64,000 bases of DNA from the NCBI RefSeq assembly GCF_001422365.1, contig NZ_LMMT01000036.1, positions 313,823 through 377,822 of the forward strand. The letters run 5' to 3'. The translations under genes and the position numbers were made by a program. Of this stretch, positions 40,500-48,546 are shown in pieces. The stretch comes from Pseudorhodoferax sp. Leaf265 (GTDB lineage Bacteria; Pseudomonadota; Gammaproteobacteria; Burkholderiales; Burkholderiaceae_C). The notes beneath the pieces were generated by a model that was not told where the DNA came from, did not search any database, and worked only from the letters and a program-made list of their open reading frames with translations. Every line of letters starts with the position of its first letter. Within the stretch, counting starts at the first letter, position 1.

Positions 40500-41129
40500 T
40501 CAGGCGGAGGCTTGGGTTTCCAGCGCGAGCTGGTCGCGGTAGCGCGCCAGCATCTGCTCCTGGGTTTCGGTCGGCGCGCCAGCGCCGATCTGGTCGTGGA
40601 TCATCTGGTTCATGGTGGGCAGCGCGGAACGCTGGGGCCAGGTGTCGGGCTGCCAAAGCTGCGAGCGCATGAAGGCCTTGGCGCAGTGCAGGTAGACCTC
40701 CTCGATCTGCAGCTCGACCACGAGCTTGGGGCGCTGGCGCTCCTCGGCGAAGCGGTCGGTGAATTCGGCCTCGTCGCGCAGCCGGGCGCGGCCGTTCACG
40801 CGCAGCGTCTCTTGCACGTTGGGGATCAGGAAGATCAGCGCCATGCGCGGGTCGACGATCAGGTTCTCCAGCGTGTCGAGCCGGTTGTTGCCGCCTGAAT
40901 CGGGCAGCAGCAGCGTGCGTTCGTCGGCCAGCTTGACGAAGCCGGGCACGCCGCCGCGCGGCGAGGCGTCGAGCAGGGCTCCGTGTACGCCACCCGTGGC
41001 GACCATGCAGAACGGCGACAGCGCGATGAACCGCGCCGCGTGGGGATCGACATGGTCCAGCTGCTTGCGCAGCGCGCGTTCGCCGGGCGCGGCGTACAGG
41101 CCGCGCAGTTGTTCCAAGGTTTGAATCAT
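40500..41129 (-). CDS. Pyridoxamine 5'-phosphate oxidase-fold flavoprotein
   Basis: A 209-residue PPOX-like split-barrel protein. PHAARFIALSPFCMVATGG, RTLLLPDSGGNNRLDTLENL, MALIFLIPNVQETLRVNGRA and EVYLHCAKAFMRSQLW are features of the FMN-binding DR2398 group, which have been called by pyridoxamine oxidase but are not shown to make pyridoxal phosphate. Start ATG 41129 overlaps the SDR stop by one base (TGATG). Substrate unknown. Confidence 0.87.
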   Translation of the reverse strand: MIQTLEQLRGLYAAPGERALRKQLDHVDPHAARFIALSPFCMVATGGVHGALLDASPRGGVPGFVKLADERTLLLPDSGGNNRLDTLENLIVDPRMALIFLIPNVQETLRVNGRARLRDEAEFTDRFAEERQRPKLVVELQIEEVYLHCAKAFMRSQLWQPDTWPQRSALPTMNQMIHDQIGAGAPTETQEQMLARYRDQLALETQASA

Positions 41130-41800
41130 CACCACCCTTCGAAAGGTCTGCCGTCGTAGTCGAGGAATGCGCCCTTGTGTTGGGGGCCGAGCCCGTCGAG
41201 CGCGGCGCGCATGCCGGCGACGCTCTGGTCCACGCGCAAAGGAGCGGCCGCGCCGCCCATGTCGGTCTGCACCCAGCCGGGCGACAGCGCGACCAGGATG
41301 GCCTGCGGATAGTCGTGCTGCGCAGAAGCCACCGCCATGTTCAGGGCGGCCTTGCTGGCGCGGTAAACCCAGGCCATGCTGTCGTCCACGCCTGCGATGC
41401 GGCCCATCTCGCTCGTGACGAAGGCAAAGCGCCCGCGCGGCGCGGCCTCGACGAGCGGCGCCACCTGCGGGATGGCCTGCATGGCGCCCAGCACATTGGT
41501 GTGCATGAGCCGGTCGAAGTCCTCGCGCGTGGGCGGCGTGCGCGCATCGGCCGTGACCCAGGCGCCGGCCACGTAGAGCGCGGTGTCGATCTTCTCGCCG
41601 TCCAGCTGCCAGGCCAGGCCGCTCACGCTGGCTGGATTCGCCACGTCCACGCGCAGCGGCGTGGCGCCCAGGGCCTTCAGGCGGGCCAGGCCCGCGTCGT
41701 CGCGCGCGGTGGCGATCACGCGGTCGCCGGCCGTGCGGTACTGGCGCACGAACTCCAGGCCGATGCCGCGCGAGGCACCGATCACGAGGACCGTGGCCAT
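41129..41800 (-). CDS. Short-chain dehydrogenase/reductase
   Basis: A 223-residue SDR with nucleotide motif VIGASRGIGLEF near the N-terminus, AGAWV in place of the usual NNAG, active Tyr-Lys in WVYRASKAALNM and ALSPGWVQTDMGG after it. It is an NAD(P)-dependent oxidoreductase of unknown substrate, of the C-factor-like group. Starts at ATG 41800, overlapping the thiolase stop by one base, and ends overlapping the PPOX gene. Confidence 0.9.
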   Translation of the reverse strand: MATVLVIGASRGIGLEFVRQYRTAGDRVIATARDDAGLARLKALGATPLRVDVANPASVSGLAWQLDGEKIDTALYVAGAWVTADARTPPTREDFDRLMHTNVLGAMQAIPQVAPLVEAAPRGRFAFVTSEMGRIAGVDDSMAWVYRASKAALNMAVASAQHDYPQAILVALSPGWVQTDMGGAAAPLRVDQSVAGMRAALDGLGPQHKGAFLDYDGRPFEGW

Positions 41801-42993
41801 CAGAGCAGTTCGAGTGCGAGCGCCGTGGCCTCGCCGCCGCCGATGCACAGCGTGGCGACGCCGCGCTTCTTGCCCCGGGCCTGCAGCGCATGGATCAGCG
41901 TGACCATGATGCGGGCGCCGCTGGCGCCGATCGGGTGGCCCAGCGCGCAGGCGCCGCCGTTGACGTTGACGATGTCGTGCGACAGGCCAAGCTCGGTCAT
42001 CAGCGCCATGGGCACGACGGCGAAGGCCTCGTTGATCTCCCACAGGTCCACATCGGCCACGCTCCAGCCGGCCTTGGCCAGCAGCTTCTGCGTGGCGCCC
42101 ACGGGGGCGGTGGCGAACCAGTTGGGTTCCTGCGCGTGGGTGGTGTGGGCCACGATGCGCGCGATGGGCTTGGCGCCCAGGCGCTGCGCCGTGGAGGCAC
42201 GGGCCAGCACGAGCGCGGCGGCGCCGTCGTTGATCGACGAGCTGGAGGCGGCGGTGATGGTTCCGTCCTTCTTGAACGCGGGCTTGAGCGTGGGGATCTT
42301 GTCCAGCTTGATCTTGCCCGGGCCTTCGTCCACGGCGACCAGCACATCGCCGGCGCGGGTCTTGACCGTCACGGGCGCGATCTCGGCCTGGAAGGCACCG
42401 GAGGCCGTGGCCTCCTGGGCACGCCGCACGCTGGCGACGGCAAATTTGTCCTGCTCCTCGCGCGTGAAGCCGTACTTGGCGGCGCAGTCCTCGCCGAAGG
42501 TGCCCATGGAGCGGCCGGCCTCGTAGGCGTCTTCCAGGCCGTCCAGCATCATGTGGTCCATCACGCGGTCGTGGCCGATGCGGATGCCGCTGCGGCCCTT
42601 GGGCAGCAGGTGCGGCGCGTTGGTCATGCTCTCCATGCCACCGGCCACCATGACCTCGTGCGTGCCGGCCAGCAGCATGTCGTGCGCCAACATGGCCGCC
42701 TTCATGCCCGAGCCGCACATCTTGGACAAGGTGACGGCGCCAGCGCCCTTGGGCAGGCCGCCCTTGAACGCGGCCTGGCGCGCGGGCGCCTGGCCCTGGC
42801 CGGCCATCAGGCAGTTGCCGAACAGCACCTCGCCGACCACGTCGGGCGAGATGCCGGCGCGCTCGACGGCGGCCTTGATGGCCACGCCGCCCAGGTCGTG
42901 CGCCGCCAGACCGGCGAAGTCGCCCTGGAACCCGCCCATGGGCGTGCGCGCGGCGCCGAGGATGACGATGGGATCTTCTTGTGTGCTGGACAT
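41800..42993 (-). CDS. Acetyl-CoA C-acyltransferase (thiolase)
   Basis: A 397-residue thiolase. Nucleophile Cys93 is in LSKMCGSGMKAA; His353 is in ALGHPIG and Cys383 in CIGGGEATA. It condenses or cleaves acetyl-CoA/acetoacetyl-CoA and longer thioesters. AAGGAGA precedes ATG 42993, so MSSTQEDPIV is the start. First gene of a seven-gene string ending at the DUF1275 gene. Whether it serves fatty-acid, butanoate/PHB or branched-chain catabolism is undecided; LiuR-type boxes nearby favour the last. Confidence 0.94.
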   Translation of the reverse strand: MSSTQEDPIVILGAARTPMGGFQGDFAGLAAHDLGGVAIKAAVERAGISPDVVGEVLFGNCLMAGQGQAPARQAAFKGGLPKGAGAVTLSKMCGSGMKAAMLAHDMLLAGTHEVMVAGGMESMTNAPHLLPKGRSGIRIGHDRVMDHMMLDGLEDAYEAGRSMGTFGEDCAAKYGFTREEQDKFAVASVRRAQEATASGAFQAEIAPVTVKTRAGDVLVAVDEGPGKIKLDKIPTLKPAFKKDGTITAASSSSINDGAAALVLARASTAQRLGAKPIARIVAHTTHAQEPNWFATAPVGATQKLLAKAGWSVADVDLWEINEAFAVVPMALMTELGLSHDIVNVNGGACALGHPIGASGARIMVTLIHALQARGKKRGVATLCIGGGEATALALELL

Positions 42994-43038
42994 GGCGGTC
43001 TCCTTCAAAGGTGGATGGGGGTTGAGAAAACGGTGGGC

Positions 43039-43731
43039 TTACTCGTCGTCTTCCTCGGGCTGCAGCGGCTGGCCGCTGTCGTGCCGGGGATAGCGCTTGA
43101 TGGCCGCGCGGAAGGTGTCGAGCACGGAGTCCGGATCGCTGATGCTGACCTTGAGGTCGTTGACCAGACCATCCTTGAGGCCGTAGCACCAGCCATGGAT
43201 GGTCAGTTGCTGACCGCGCGCCCAGGCGTCCTGCACGACGGTGGACAAGGCCACGTTGCCGACCTGCTCGATCACGTTGATCTCGCACAGCACGTCGTGC
43301 CGCTGCTGCTCGGTCGGCAGGTGGTCGATGCGCTTGCGGTGGCGCAGCCGCAGATCGGCGATGTGGGCCAGCCAGTTGTCGGCCAGGCCCACGCGCTGGC
43401 CCAGCAGCGCGGCGCGCACGCCGGCACAGCCGTAGTGGCCGGTCACCATGATGTGCTCGACGCGCAGGTGGTCCACGGCGAACTGGATGGTCGACAGCGC
43501 GTTGAGGTCCGAATGCACCACCACGTTGGCCACGTTGCGGTGCACGAACACCTCGCCCGGGTCCAGGCCCGTGATCTCGTTGGCCGGCACGCGGCTGTCG
43601 GCGCAGCCGATCCACATGTAGCGCGGCTTTTGCTGCGCCATGAGGCCGGTGAAGAAGCCCGGACGCTCCTGCTCGACCCGGGCAGCCCAGGCGCGGTTGT
43701 TGGCGAGGAGGTGTTCGAGAGAGTTGCTCAT
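43039..43731 (-). CDS. can: Beta-class carbonic anhydrase
   Basis: A 230-residue carbonic anhydrase. Zinc ligands Cys43, His99 and Cys102 (WIGCADSRV and GHYGCAGVRA), and the Asp45/Arg47 pair of the CADSR motif, are intact. It interconverts carbon dioxide and bicarbonate. It resembles the Can-type proteobacterial enzyme, with a 30-residue acidic tail (LQPEEDDE). It is 45 bases upstream of the thiolase and has its own 97-base upstream gap. Confidence 0.95.
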   Translation of the reverse strand: MSNSLEHLLANNRAWAARVEQERPGFFTGLMAQQKPRYMWIGCADSRVPANEITGLDPGEVFVHRNVANVVVHSDLNALSTIQFAVDHLRVEHIMVTGHYGCAGVRAALLGQRVGLADNWLAHIADLRLRHRKRIDHLPTEQQRHDVLCEINVIEQVGNVALSTVVQDAWARGQQLTIHGWCYGLKDGLVNDLKVSISDPDSVLDTFRAAIKRYPRHDSGQPLQPEEDDE

Positions 43732-43828
43732 GTGGATCGTTCCCTTTGCAAAGCTGTGGAATCTGGAATGGATCTGCTGCGCCGCAGCAAACCCCGCATT
43801 TTCCGCGCTCGCGGACGGGGCTTGGAAC

Positions 43829-44290
43829 TCAGTGGCGAATGCCCTCGCGGCCGACCACGGCCATCAGCGTGCAGTTCATCGTGGCGACCAGCCTCTCACG
43901 CCCGCCGTCGAAGGCCAGCGCCCGGCCCTCGACCACGCTAATGGTGCGGCCGGGCTTGAGCACCAGCCCCTCCATGCGAAAGCGTTGGCCCTTGGCCGGC
44001 GCGAGCAGGTTGATCTTGAATTCGATGGTCAGCACGGCGGCATCGGCCGCCATCAGCGTGAAGCCGGCGTAGCCGCAGGCCGAATCCAGCGCCGTGGCAA
44101 GCATGCCGGCATGCAGGAAACCGTGCTGCTGCGTGAGCCCGGGCGCCCAGTCCAGTTCGATCGCCACCAGGCCCGGATCGACCTGCGCCAGCCGCGCGCC
44201 CAGCGTCTGCATCGCGCCCTGGCGGGCGAAGCTGTCGCGCACGCGCGCGGACCAGTCGGCCACCTGGGGTTCGAAGACGGGGGTGCTCAT
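43829..44290 (-). CDS. PaaI-family hotdog thioesterase
   Basis: A 153-residue single hotdog-fold protein. The catalytic region QQHGFLHAGMLATALDSACG and FKINLLAPAKGQRF are typical of the PaaI/YbgC group, which hydrolyse acyl- or aryl-CoA. A LiuR-type box (44315-44336) lies 25 bases upstream of the start, so expression is probably controlled by the adjacent MerR regulator. Substrate uncertain. Confidence 0.88.
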   Translation of the reverse strand: MSTPVFEPQVADWSARVRDSFARQGAMQTLGARLAQVDPGLVAIELDWAPGLTQQHGFLHAGMLATALDSACGYAGFTLMAADAAVLTIEFKINLLAPAKGQRFRMEGLVLKPGRTISVVEGRALAFDGGRERLVATMNCTLMAVVGREGIRH

Positions 44291-44314
44291 CGCTGCGCTC
44301 CAGACAGGTTTGAA

Positions 44315-44336
44315 TTGACGTTTACGTAAACGTCAA
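44315..44336. promoter_or_regulatory. LiuR-type box upstream of the thioesterase gene
   Basis: A perfect 22-base palindrome with half-site TTGACGTTTAC and its exact complement. It matches the consensus known for LiuR-family (MerR) regulators of branched-chain amino acid breakdown in proteobacteria. It lies between the MerR stop (44348) and the thioesterase start (44290). Confidence 0.85.
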
Positions 44337-44347
44337 TCATAGCCAGC

Positions 44348-44824
44348 TCAACTGGAACGCGCCAGCAGCGCGCGCGCCTCGCGTTCGTGTGCCTTCACTT
44401 CATCAAGGTTGGCGTGCAGCTCGGTCAGCTGTGCTTCCAACGCCTGGCGGTGCGCGGCCAGCACGTCCAGGAACTTGCGCAACTGGGGACCTGTGTCGCG
44501 CGGGCTGTCGTACATGTCCAGGATCTCGCGCGCCTCGTTCAGCGACAGGCCCAGGCGCTTGGCCCGCAGCGTGAGCTTGAGCCGCGTGCGGTCGCGCGCG
44601 GCGTAGACGCGCACGCGGCCGCCCGGGCCACTGCGCTGCGGCTGCAGCAGGCCCATGTCCTCGTAGAAGCGGATGGCGCGGGTGGTCAGGTCGAACTCGC
44701 GGGCCAGGTCGCCGATGCTGTAGGTGCCGGCATCGGCGGCGGTCTCTTCGGACGGCGGGGGGCAGGAGGCATCGGCGGTCATCGGCTGGTCATACGGAGG
44801 TGACAGGTGAAAGAGCGGGCGCAT
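44348..44824 (-). CDS. MerR-family regulator, LiuR-like
   Basis: A 158-residue MerR regulator. The N-terminal helix-turn-helix is YSIGDLAREFDLTTRAIRFYE with wing MGLLQPQRSGPGGRVRVY; a helical tail (KFLDVLAAHRQALEAQLTEL) gives the coiled-coil dimer. It has no effector-binding cysteine cluster, matching the LiuR group that senses branched-chain acyl-CoA intermediates. ATG 44824 has AGGA right before it; ATG 44782 is an alternative. Its own promoter contains a LiuR-type box (44849-44870), so it is likely autoregulated. Confidence 0.88.
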   Translation of the reverse strand: MRPLFHLSPPYDQPMTADASCPPPSEETAADAGTYSIGDLAREFDLTTRAIRFYEDMGLLQPQRSGPGGRVRVYAARDRTRLKLTLRAKRLGLSLNEAREILDMYDSPRDTGPQLRKFLDVLAAHRQALEAQLTELHANLDEVKAHEREARALLARSS

Positions 44825-44841
44825 TCCTAGAATGACGCCGG

Positions 44842-44870
44842 ATTACAGATGACGTTTACGTCAACGTCAA
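44842..44870 (-). promoter_or_regulatory. Promoter of the MerR gene with embedded LiuR-type box
   Basis: On the minus strand TTGACG (44870-44865), a 17-base spacer and TGTAAT (44847-44842) form a good promoter. The operator (44849-44870) differs from the perfect palindrome by two bases and fills the spacer and -35 element, the usual placement for MerR-family control. It also lies upstream of the plus-strand metallo-hydrolase gene, 20 bases before its ATG. Confidence 0.7.
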
Positions 44871-44889
44871 CCCAACCGGCAGACACCCC

Positions 44890-45948
44890 ATGAACGCACT
44901 CGAACGCCAGCTGCACTACCCCTTTGGTGATCAGATGCCGGAGCCGGGCAAGACCATGGAGGTGGTGCCCGGCATGCGCTGGATCCGCATGGCGTTGCCG
45001 TTCGCACTGGACCACATCAACCTCTGGCTGCTGCGCGACGAAATCGACGGCCGCGCCGGCTGGACCGTAGTGGACTGCTGCATCGCGCGCGGCGAGGCCA
45101 AGGCGCAGTGGGAGGAGGTGTTCGCCACCCAGTTGCAGGGCCTGCCGATCCTGCGCGTGATCGTCACCCACATGCATCCTGACCACATCGGCCTGGCGCA
45201 TTGGCTGTGCACGCGCTGGAACGCGCCGCTGTGGATCAGTGCCACCGACTACCACGTGGCCCGTCTCAATACCCAAGGCACCAGCGGCAACGGCGGCGAA
45301 GCGGCCGCTGACTTCTTCCGCAGCCATGGGCTGACGGACCCGGTAGCGCTGGAGCAGGTGCGCGGCCGCACGAACTACTACGCCGACATGGTGCCGGACG
45401 TACCGCGCCAGTACACCCGCCTGCTGGACGGCATGCACCTGCGCATCGGCGGGCGCGACTGGCGCTGCATCAGCGGCTACGGGCACGCGCCCGAACACAT
45501 CGCGCTGTACTGCGAAGAGGCCGCCGTGCTGGTGGGCGGCGACATGATGCTGCCGCGCATCTCGACCAACGTCAGCGTCTACGACAACGAGCCCGAAGCC
45601 AATGCGCTGCAGCTGTTCCTCGACTCCATCGACAAGTTCCGGCCGCTGCCCCCCGAGACCCTGACGCTGCCAGCCCACGGCAAGCCGTTCCGGGGGCTGC
45701 ACACCCGCGTCGACCAGTTGCACGATCACCACCGCCAGCACCTGGAGCGCGTCATGGAGGCCTGCCGCACGCTGGGCCCGCGCACCGGCGCCGACCTGCT
45801 GCCCGTGCTGTTCACGCGCAAGCTGGACCTGCACCAGACCACCTTCGCCATGGGCGAGGCCGTGGCCCACCTGCACAAGCTCTGGTTCGACGGCCAGTTG
45901 CAACGCCGACGTGGCGAAGACGGGGTCTACCGCTTCGCCCTGGCTTAA
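44890..45948 (+). CDS. Metallo-beta-lactamase-fold hydrolase
   Basis: A 352-residue hydrolase. HMHPDH supplies metal ligands His94, His96, Asp98 and His99; ISGYGHAPEHIALYCEEAA and LVGGDMMLPRIS carry the later ligands; PAHGKPFRGLHTRV completes the site. The C-terminal winged helix-like region (HQTTFAMGEAVAHLHKLW) is typical of the LACTB2-like group. Reaction unknown; relatives hydrolyse thioesters or lactones, which would fit LiuR control. Divergent from the MerR gene. Confidence 0.87.
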   Translation: MNALERQLHYPFGDQMPEPGKTMEVVPGMRWIRMALPFALDHINLWLLRDEIDGRAGWTVVDCCIARGEAKAQWEEVFATQLQGLPILRVIVTHMHPDHIGLAHWLCTRWNAPLWISATDYHVARLNTQGTSGNGGEAAADFFRSHGLTDPVALEQVRGRTNYYADMVPDVPRQYTRLLDGMHLRIGGRDWRCISGYGHAPEHIALYCEEAAVLVGGDMMLPRISTNVSVYDNEPEANALQLFLDSIDKFRPLPPETLTLPAHGKPFRGLHTRVDQLHDHHRQHLERVMEACRTLGPRTGADLLPVLFTRKLDLHQTTFAMGEAVAHLHKLWFDGQLQRRRGEDGVYRFALA

Positions 45949-46047
45949 GCCAGGCTGAAGGCGCGGAACCGAACAGCGTCCGCCGGCATCCAACCTCGGT
46001 CGGGAAGGGGGTTATCCACACCCCCGTCAAGGGCGCAGACAGCGCTC

Positions 46048-46074
46048 TTAGCACTCACCACCGGAGAGTGCTAG
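46048..46074. promoter_or_regulatory. CIRCE element upstream of rpoH
   Basis: TTAGCACTC, nine bases (ACCACCGGA), then GAGTGCTAG: a one-mismatch match to the CIRCE consensus bound by the HrcA repressor. It covers the -35 to -10 region of the rpoH promoter. HrcA-CIRCE control of rpoH has been described for betaproteobacteria. Confidence 0.92.
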
Positions 46075-46077
46075 TAT
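46069..46077 (+). promoter_or_regulatory. Extended -10 promoter of rpoH
   Basis: TGCTAGTAT is an extended -10 (TGN plus TAGTAT), giving a transcription start near 46084, about 19 bases before the ATG. It overlaps the right CIRCE arm, so HrcA binding should block RNA polymerase. AAGGAAAGGA follows as the ribosome site. Confidence 0.55.
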
Positions 46078-46102
46078 TTCCCCTGAAGGAAAGGAATCTG
46101 GT

Positions 46103-47038
46103 ATGAGTTTTCAAACTGGAACCACGTCCGTTGCGCTTGCCACGGCGAACCCATGGTCGCTGGTCCCGCCGCTGGGCAACCTGGACGCGTACATCTCCGC
46201 GGTCAACCGCATGCCGATGCTCAGCCTCGAGCAGGAGCAGGAGTACGCGCGCAAGCTCAAGAACGAGAACGATCTGGAAGCCGCAGGAAAGCTGGTGCTG
46301 TCGCACCTGCGCCTGGTGGTGTCCGTGGCCCGCCAATACCTGGGCTATGGCCTGCCGCACGGCGACCTGATCCAGGAAGGCAATGTGGGCCTCATGAAGG
46401 CCGTCAAGCGCTTCGACCCGGACCAGGGTGTGCGCCTGGTCAGCTACGCGCTGCACTGGATCAAGGCCGAGATGCACGAGTACATCCTGAAGAACTGGCG
46501 CATGGTCAAGGTGGCGACCACCAAGGCCCAGCGCAAGCTGTTCTTCAACCTGCGCTCGATGAAGCAGGGCTTCAAGGCCGATGCGGCCGAGGGCGAGACC
46601 CACCGCGACTCGCTCAGCGAGGGCCAGATCGAGGCCATGGCCGAGCAGCTCAACGTGAAGCGCGAGGACGTGATCGAGATGGAAGCCCGGCTGTCGGGCG
46701 GCGACGTGATGCTCGATCCCGGCCCATCCGACGACGGCGAGGACAGTTACGGCCCGATCGCCTATCTGGCCGACGCCAAGCAGGAGCCGACGGCGCTGAT
46801 CGAGTCGCGCCAGCGCGACCGGCTGGCCAGCGACGGCATCAGCACGGCCCTGGCCGAGTTGGACCCGCGCAGCCGGCGCATCGTCGAGGAGCGCTGGCTC
46901 AAGGTCAACGACGACGGCTCGGGCGGCATGACGTTGCACGAGCTGGCGGCCGATTACGGCGTGAGCGCCGAGCGCATCCGCCAAATCGAATCGGCGGCCA
47001 TGAAGAAGATGAAGAAGGCACTGGCGTACTACGCCTGA
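46103..47038 (+). CDS. rpoH: RNA polymerase heat-shock sigma factor RpoH (sigma-32)
   Basis: A 311-residue sigma-70-type factor. Region 2 contains LRLVVSVARQYLGYGLPHGD and GNVGLMKAVKRFDPDQG; the RpoH box QRKLFFNLR follows; region 4 has LHELAADYGVSAERIRQIES. It directs transcription of heat-shock genes. It is longer than E. coli RpoH (284) through a tail and linker. Control at the DNA level is by CIRCE; a strong terminator follows. Single-gene transcription unit. Confidence 0.97.
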   Translation: MSFQTGTTSVALATANPWSLVPPLGNLDAYISAVNRMPMLSLEQEQEYARKLKNENDLEAAGKLVLSHLRLVVSVARQYLGYGLPHGDLIQEGNVGLMKAVKRFDPDQGVRLVSYALHWIKAEMHEYILKNWRMVKVATTKAQRKLFFNLRSMKQGFKADAAEGETHRDSLSEGQIEAMAEQLNVKREDVIEMEARLSGGDVMLDPGPSDDGEDSYGPIAYLADAKQEPTALIESRQRDRLASDGISTALAELDPRSRRIVEERWLKVNDDGSGGMTLHELAADYGVSAERIRQIESAAMKKMKKALAYYA

Positions 47039-47054
47039 CCACCGCCTTTCTCCT

Positions 47055-47089
47055 GCAAAACGCCAGCGCCAACAGCGCTGGCGTTTTGC
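47055..47089. terminator. Intrinsic terminator between rpoH and the beta-helix gene
   Basis: A perfect 15-base inverted repeat, GCAAAACGCCAGCGC and its complement, around the loop CAACA. The stem runs into A/T-rich arms on both strands (TTTT at its end), so it can work for rpoH and for the convergent gene. Confidence 0.9.
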
Positions 47090-47119
47090 TTTCTGGGTGC
47101 ACGATCCGGGCTCAGGGAT

Positions 47120-48535
47120 TCAAGGCCGGGCGAGCAGCGTGTCCGGCTGGAGCGCGCCCACGACCACCGGCGGGCCGCTCAGGCGCTGGACCTGCAAGGG
47201 ATGCACATACTGCGCCGAAGGCACGCCCGCCTCGGCCTGCACGCCCTGGTATGCCAAAGCCATGCCGCGGTCGTTGACCCGGTAGTCGTAGCGTGCAGGC
47301 TGCACGAAGACGCTCCAGTCGGTGTGGCGGGTGTTGACATCGGTGTGTTCCACCGGAAACTGCAAGCCGCCGCGACCCACCAGCAGGTTGTTGGCCAGCA
47401 GCATCCGTTCGGTTCCGGGCGCCGCGCGCACGAAGGTACCGCCATGCGGGTGGTCGTTGACCAGGGTGTTGCTGGCGAGCTCCAGCGTATTGCGCTGGTG
47501 GGCCAGTCCCTCGGCGCCGAAGCTCACCATGACGGAGTTCTCCGTCCTGCGCCCCTGTTGCACCACGTTGCCCACCAGGCGGACCACCCCGCCATTGGGA
47601 AAGTCCATTTCATAGCTGGCCCGGCCGCCTTCCTCGTCGGTCAGGCGGTTGTAGAACACCTCGTTCACCGCCGCCCGGCTCTTGAGCAGGTGCCCCGTGT
47701 CGGCGTGGTGCAGGTAACTGCCCGTGATGCTGAAGCGGCCGATATGGCCAACGTAGATGTTGTGGCTCTGGCCGTCGCCGTCGCCGTTGTAGCCGAACTC
47801 GCTGGACACGACTTCCAGCTGGCTGTCGGGCTGGTTGCCGATGGTCAGGATGCCGTTCTGGTTGCCCCAGAACAGGCAGTGCGCAACCCGCAGATGCCCG
47901 CCTTCGAAACGGATGCCGGCGCCGTTCTTGTCCGCGACTTTCGCGCCGACGAAGTCGAAGCCCGAAATGTCGAAGTCGCCGTTGCGGATGACCCAGATGG
48001 CTTTGCCCTGCGCGCTGCGGCCGTCGGCGATCAGCCGGACGCGGCCACCGACGGCGCGGATCGTCAGTTGCTTCTGGCCCCAGACTGCCACGTCGCCCCG
48101 GTAGGTGCCTGCCTGAACTTCCACGGTATCCCCACTGCGCGCCAGCTTTGCCGCGGCGGCGATCGAGAGCAGCGCCTCTTGCGGCCCGACCCGCCAGACC
48201 GTGCCCTGCGGCAGCGGCTGCTCCGTGAGCGGCGGAGCCGCCCGCTCCGGTACCGGTGGAACGACAAACACGGTGCGCCGCCGCTCGGCGATGGATGGTG
48301 CATCGAACCAGCCGCGCAACAGCCCCATGGCCGGCAGCGCCACGGTCTCGAGCTTGGGATGCCCCTGCAACCGACGCTCCGCGTAGTCCATCAACTCGCC
48401 CGGCGTGCGGCCGACGCGCTGATACGCCCACCAGGCAATGGCCAGCCCGATGAGGCCGCCGCACAGGATCAGCGCGGCCAGCCAATGCAGCCAACGCCCT
48501 TTCGACTTGCCTTTGCGGCTGGACGGTGCGCGCAT
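47120..48535 (-). CDS. Membrane-anchored right-handed parallel beta-helix protein
   Basis: A 471-residue protein. A basic start (MRAPSSRKGKSKGR) precedes one transmembrane helix at about 17-38 (LAALILCGGLIGLAIAWWAY); from about 110 onwards parallel beta-helix repeats appear: SGDTVEVQAGTYRGDVAV, DFDISGFDFVGAKVADKNGAG, LRVAHCLFWGNQNGI, ELASNTLVNDHPHGGTF. Such proteins bind or act on polysaccharides in the periplasm, but no catalytic residues are recognisable. The gene follows SCO by 11 bases, so it could be co-transcribed with the cox assembly genes, and ends at the rpoH terminator. Function unknown. Confidence 0.8.
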   Translation of the reverse strand: MRAPSSRKGKSKGRWLHWLAALILCGGLIGLAIAWWAYQRVGRTPGELMDYAERRLQGHPKLETVALPAMGLLRGWFDAPSIAERRRTVFVVPPVPERAAPPLTEQPLPQGTVWRVGPQEALLSIAAAAKLARSGDTVEVQAGTYRGDVAVWGQKQLTIRAVGGRVRLIADGRSAQGKAIWVIRNGDFDISGFDFVGAKVADKNGAGIRFEGGHLRVAHCLFWGNQNGILTIGNQPDSQLEVVSSEFGYNGDGDGQSHNIYVGHIGRFSITGSYLHHADTGHLLKSRAAVNEVFYNRLTDEEGGRASYEMDFPNGGVVRLVGNVVQQGRRTENSVMVSFGAEGLAHQRNTLELASNTLVNDHPHGGTFVRAAPGTERMLLANNLLVGRGGLQFPVEHTDVNTRHTDWSVFVQPARYDYRVNDRGMALAYQGVQAEAGVPSAQYVHPLQVQRLSGPPVVVGALQPDTLLARP

Positions 48536-48546
48536 GGGCAACCCGC

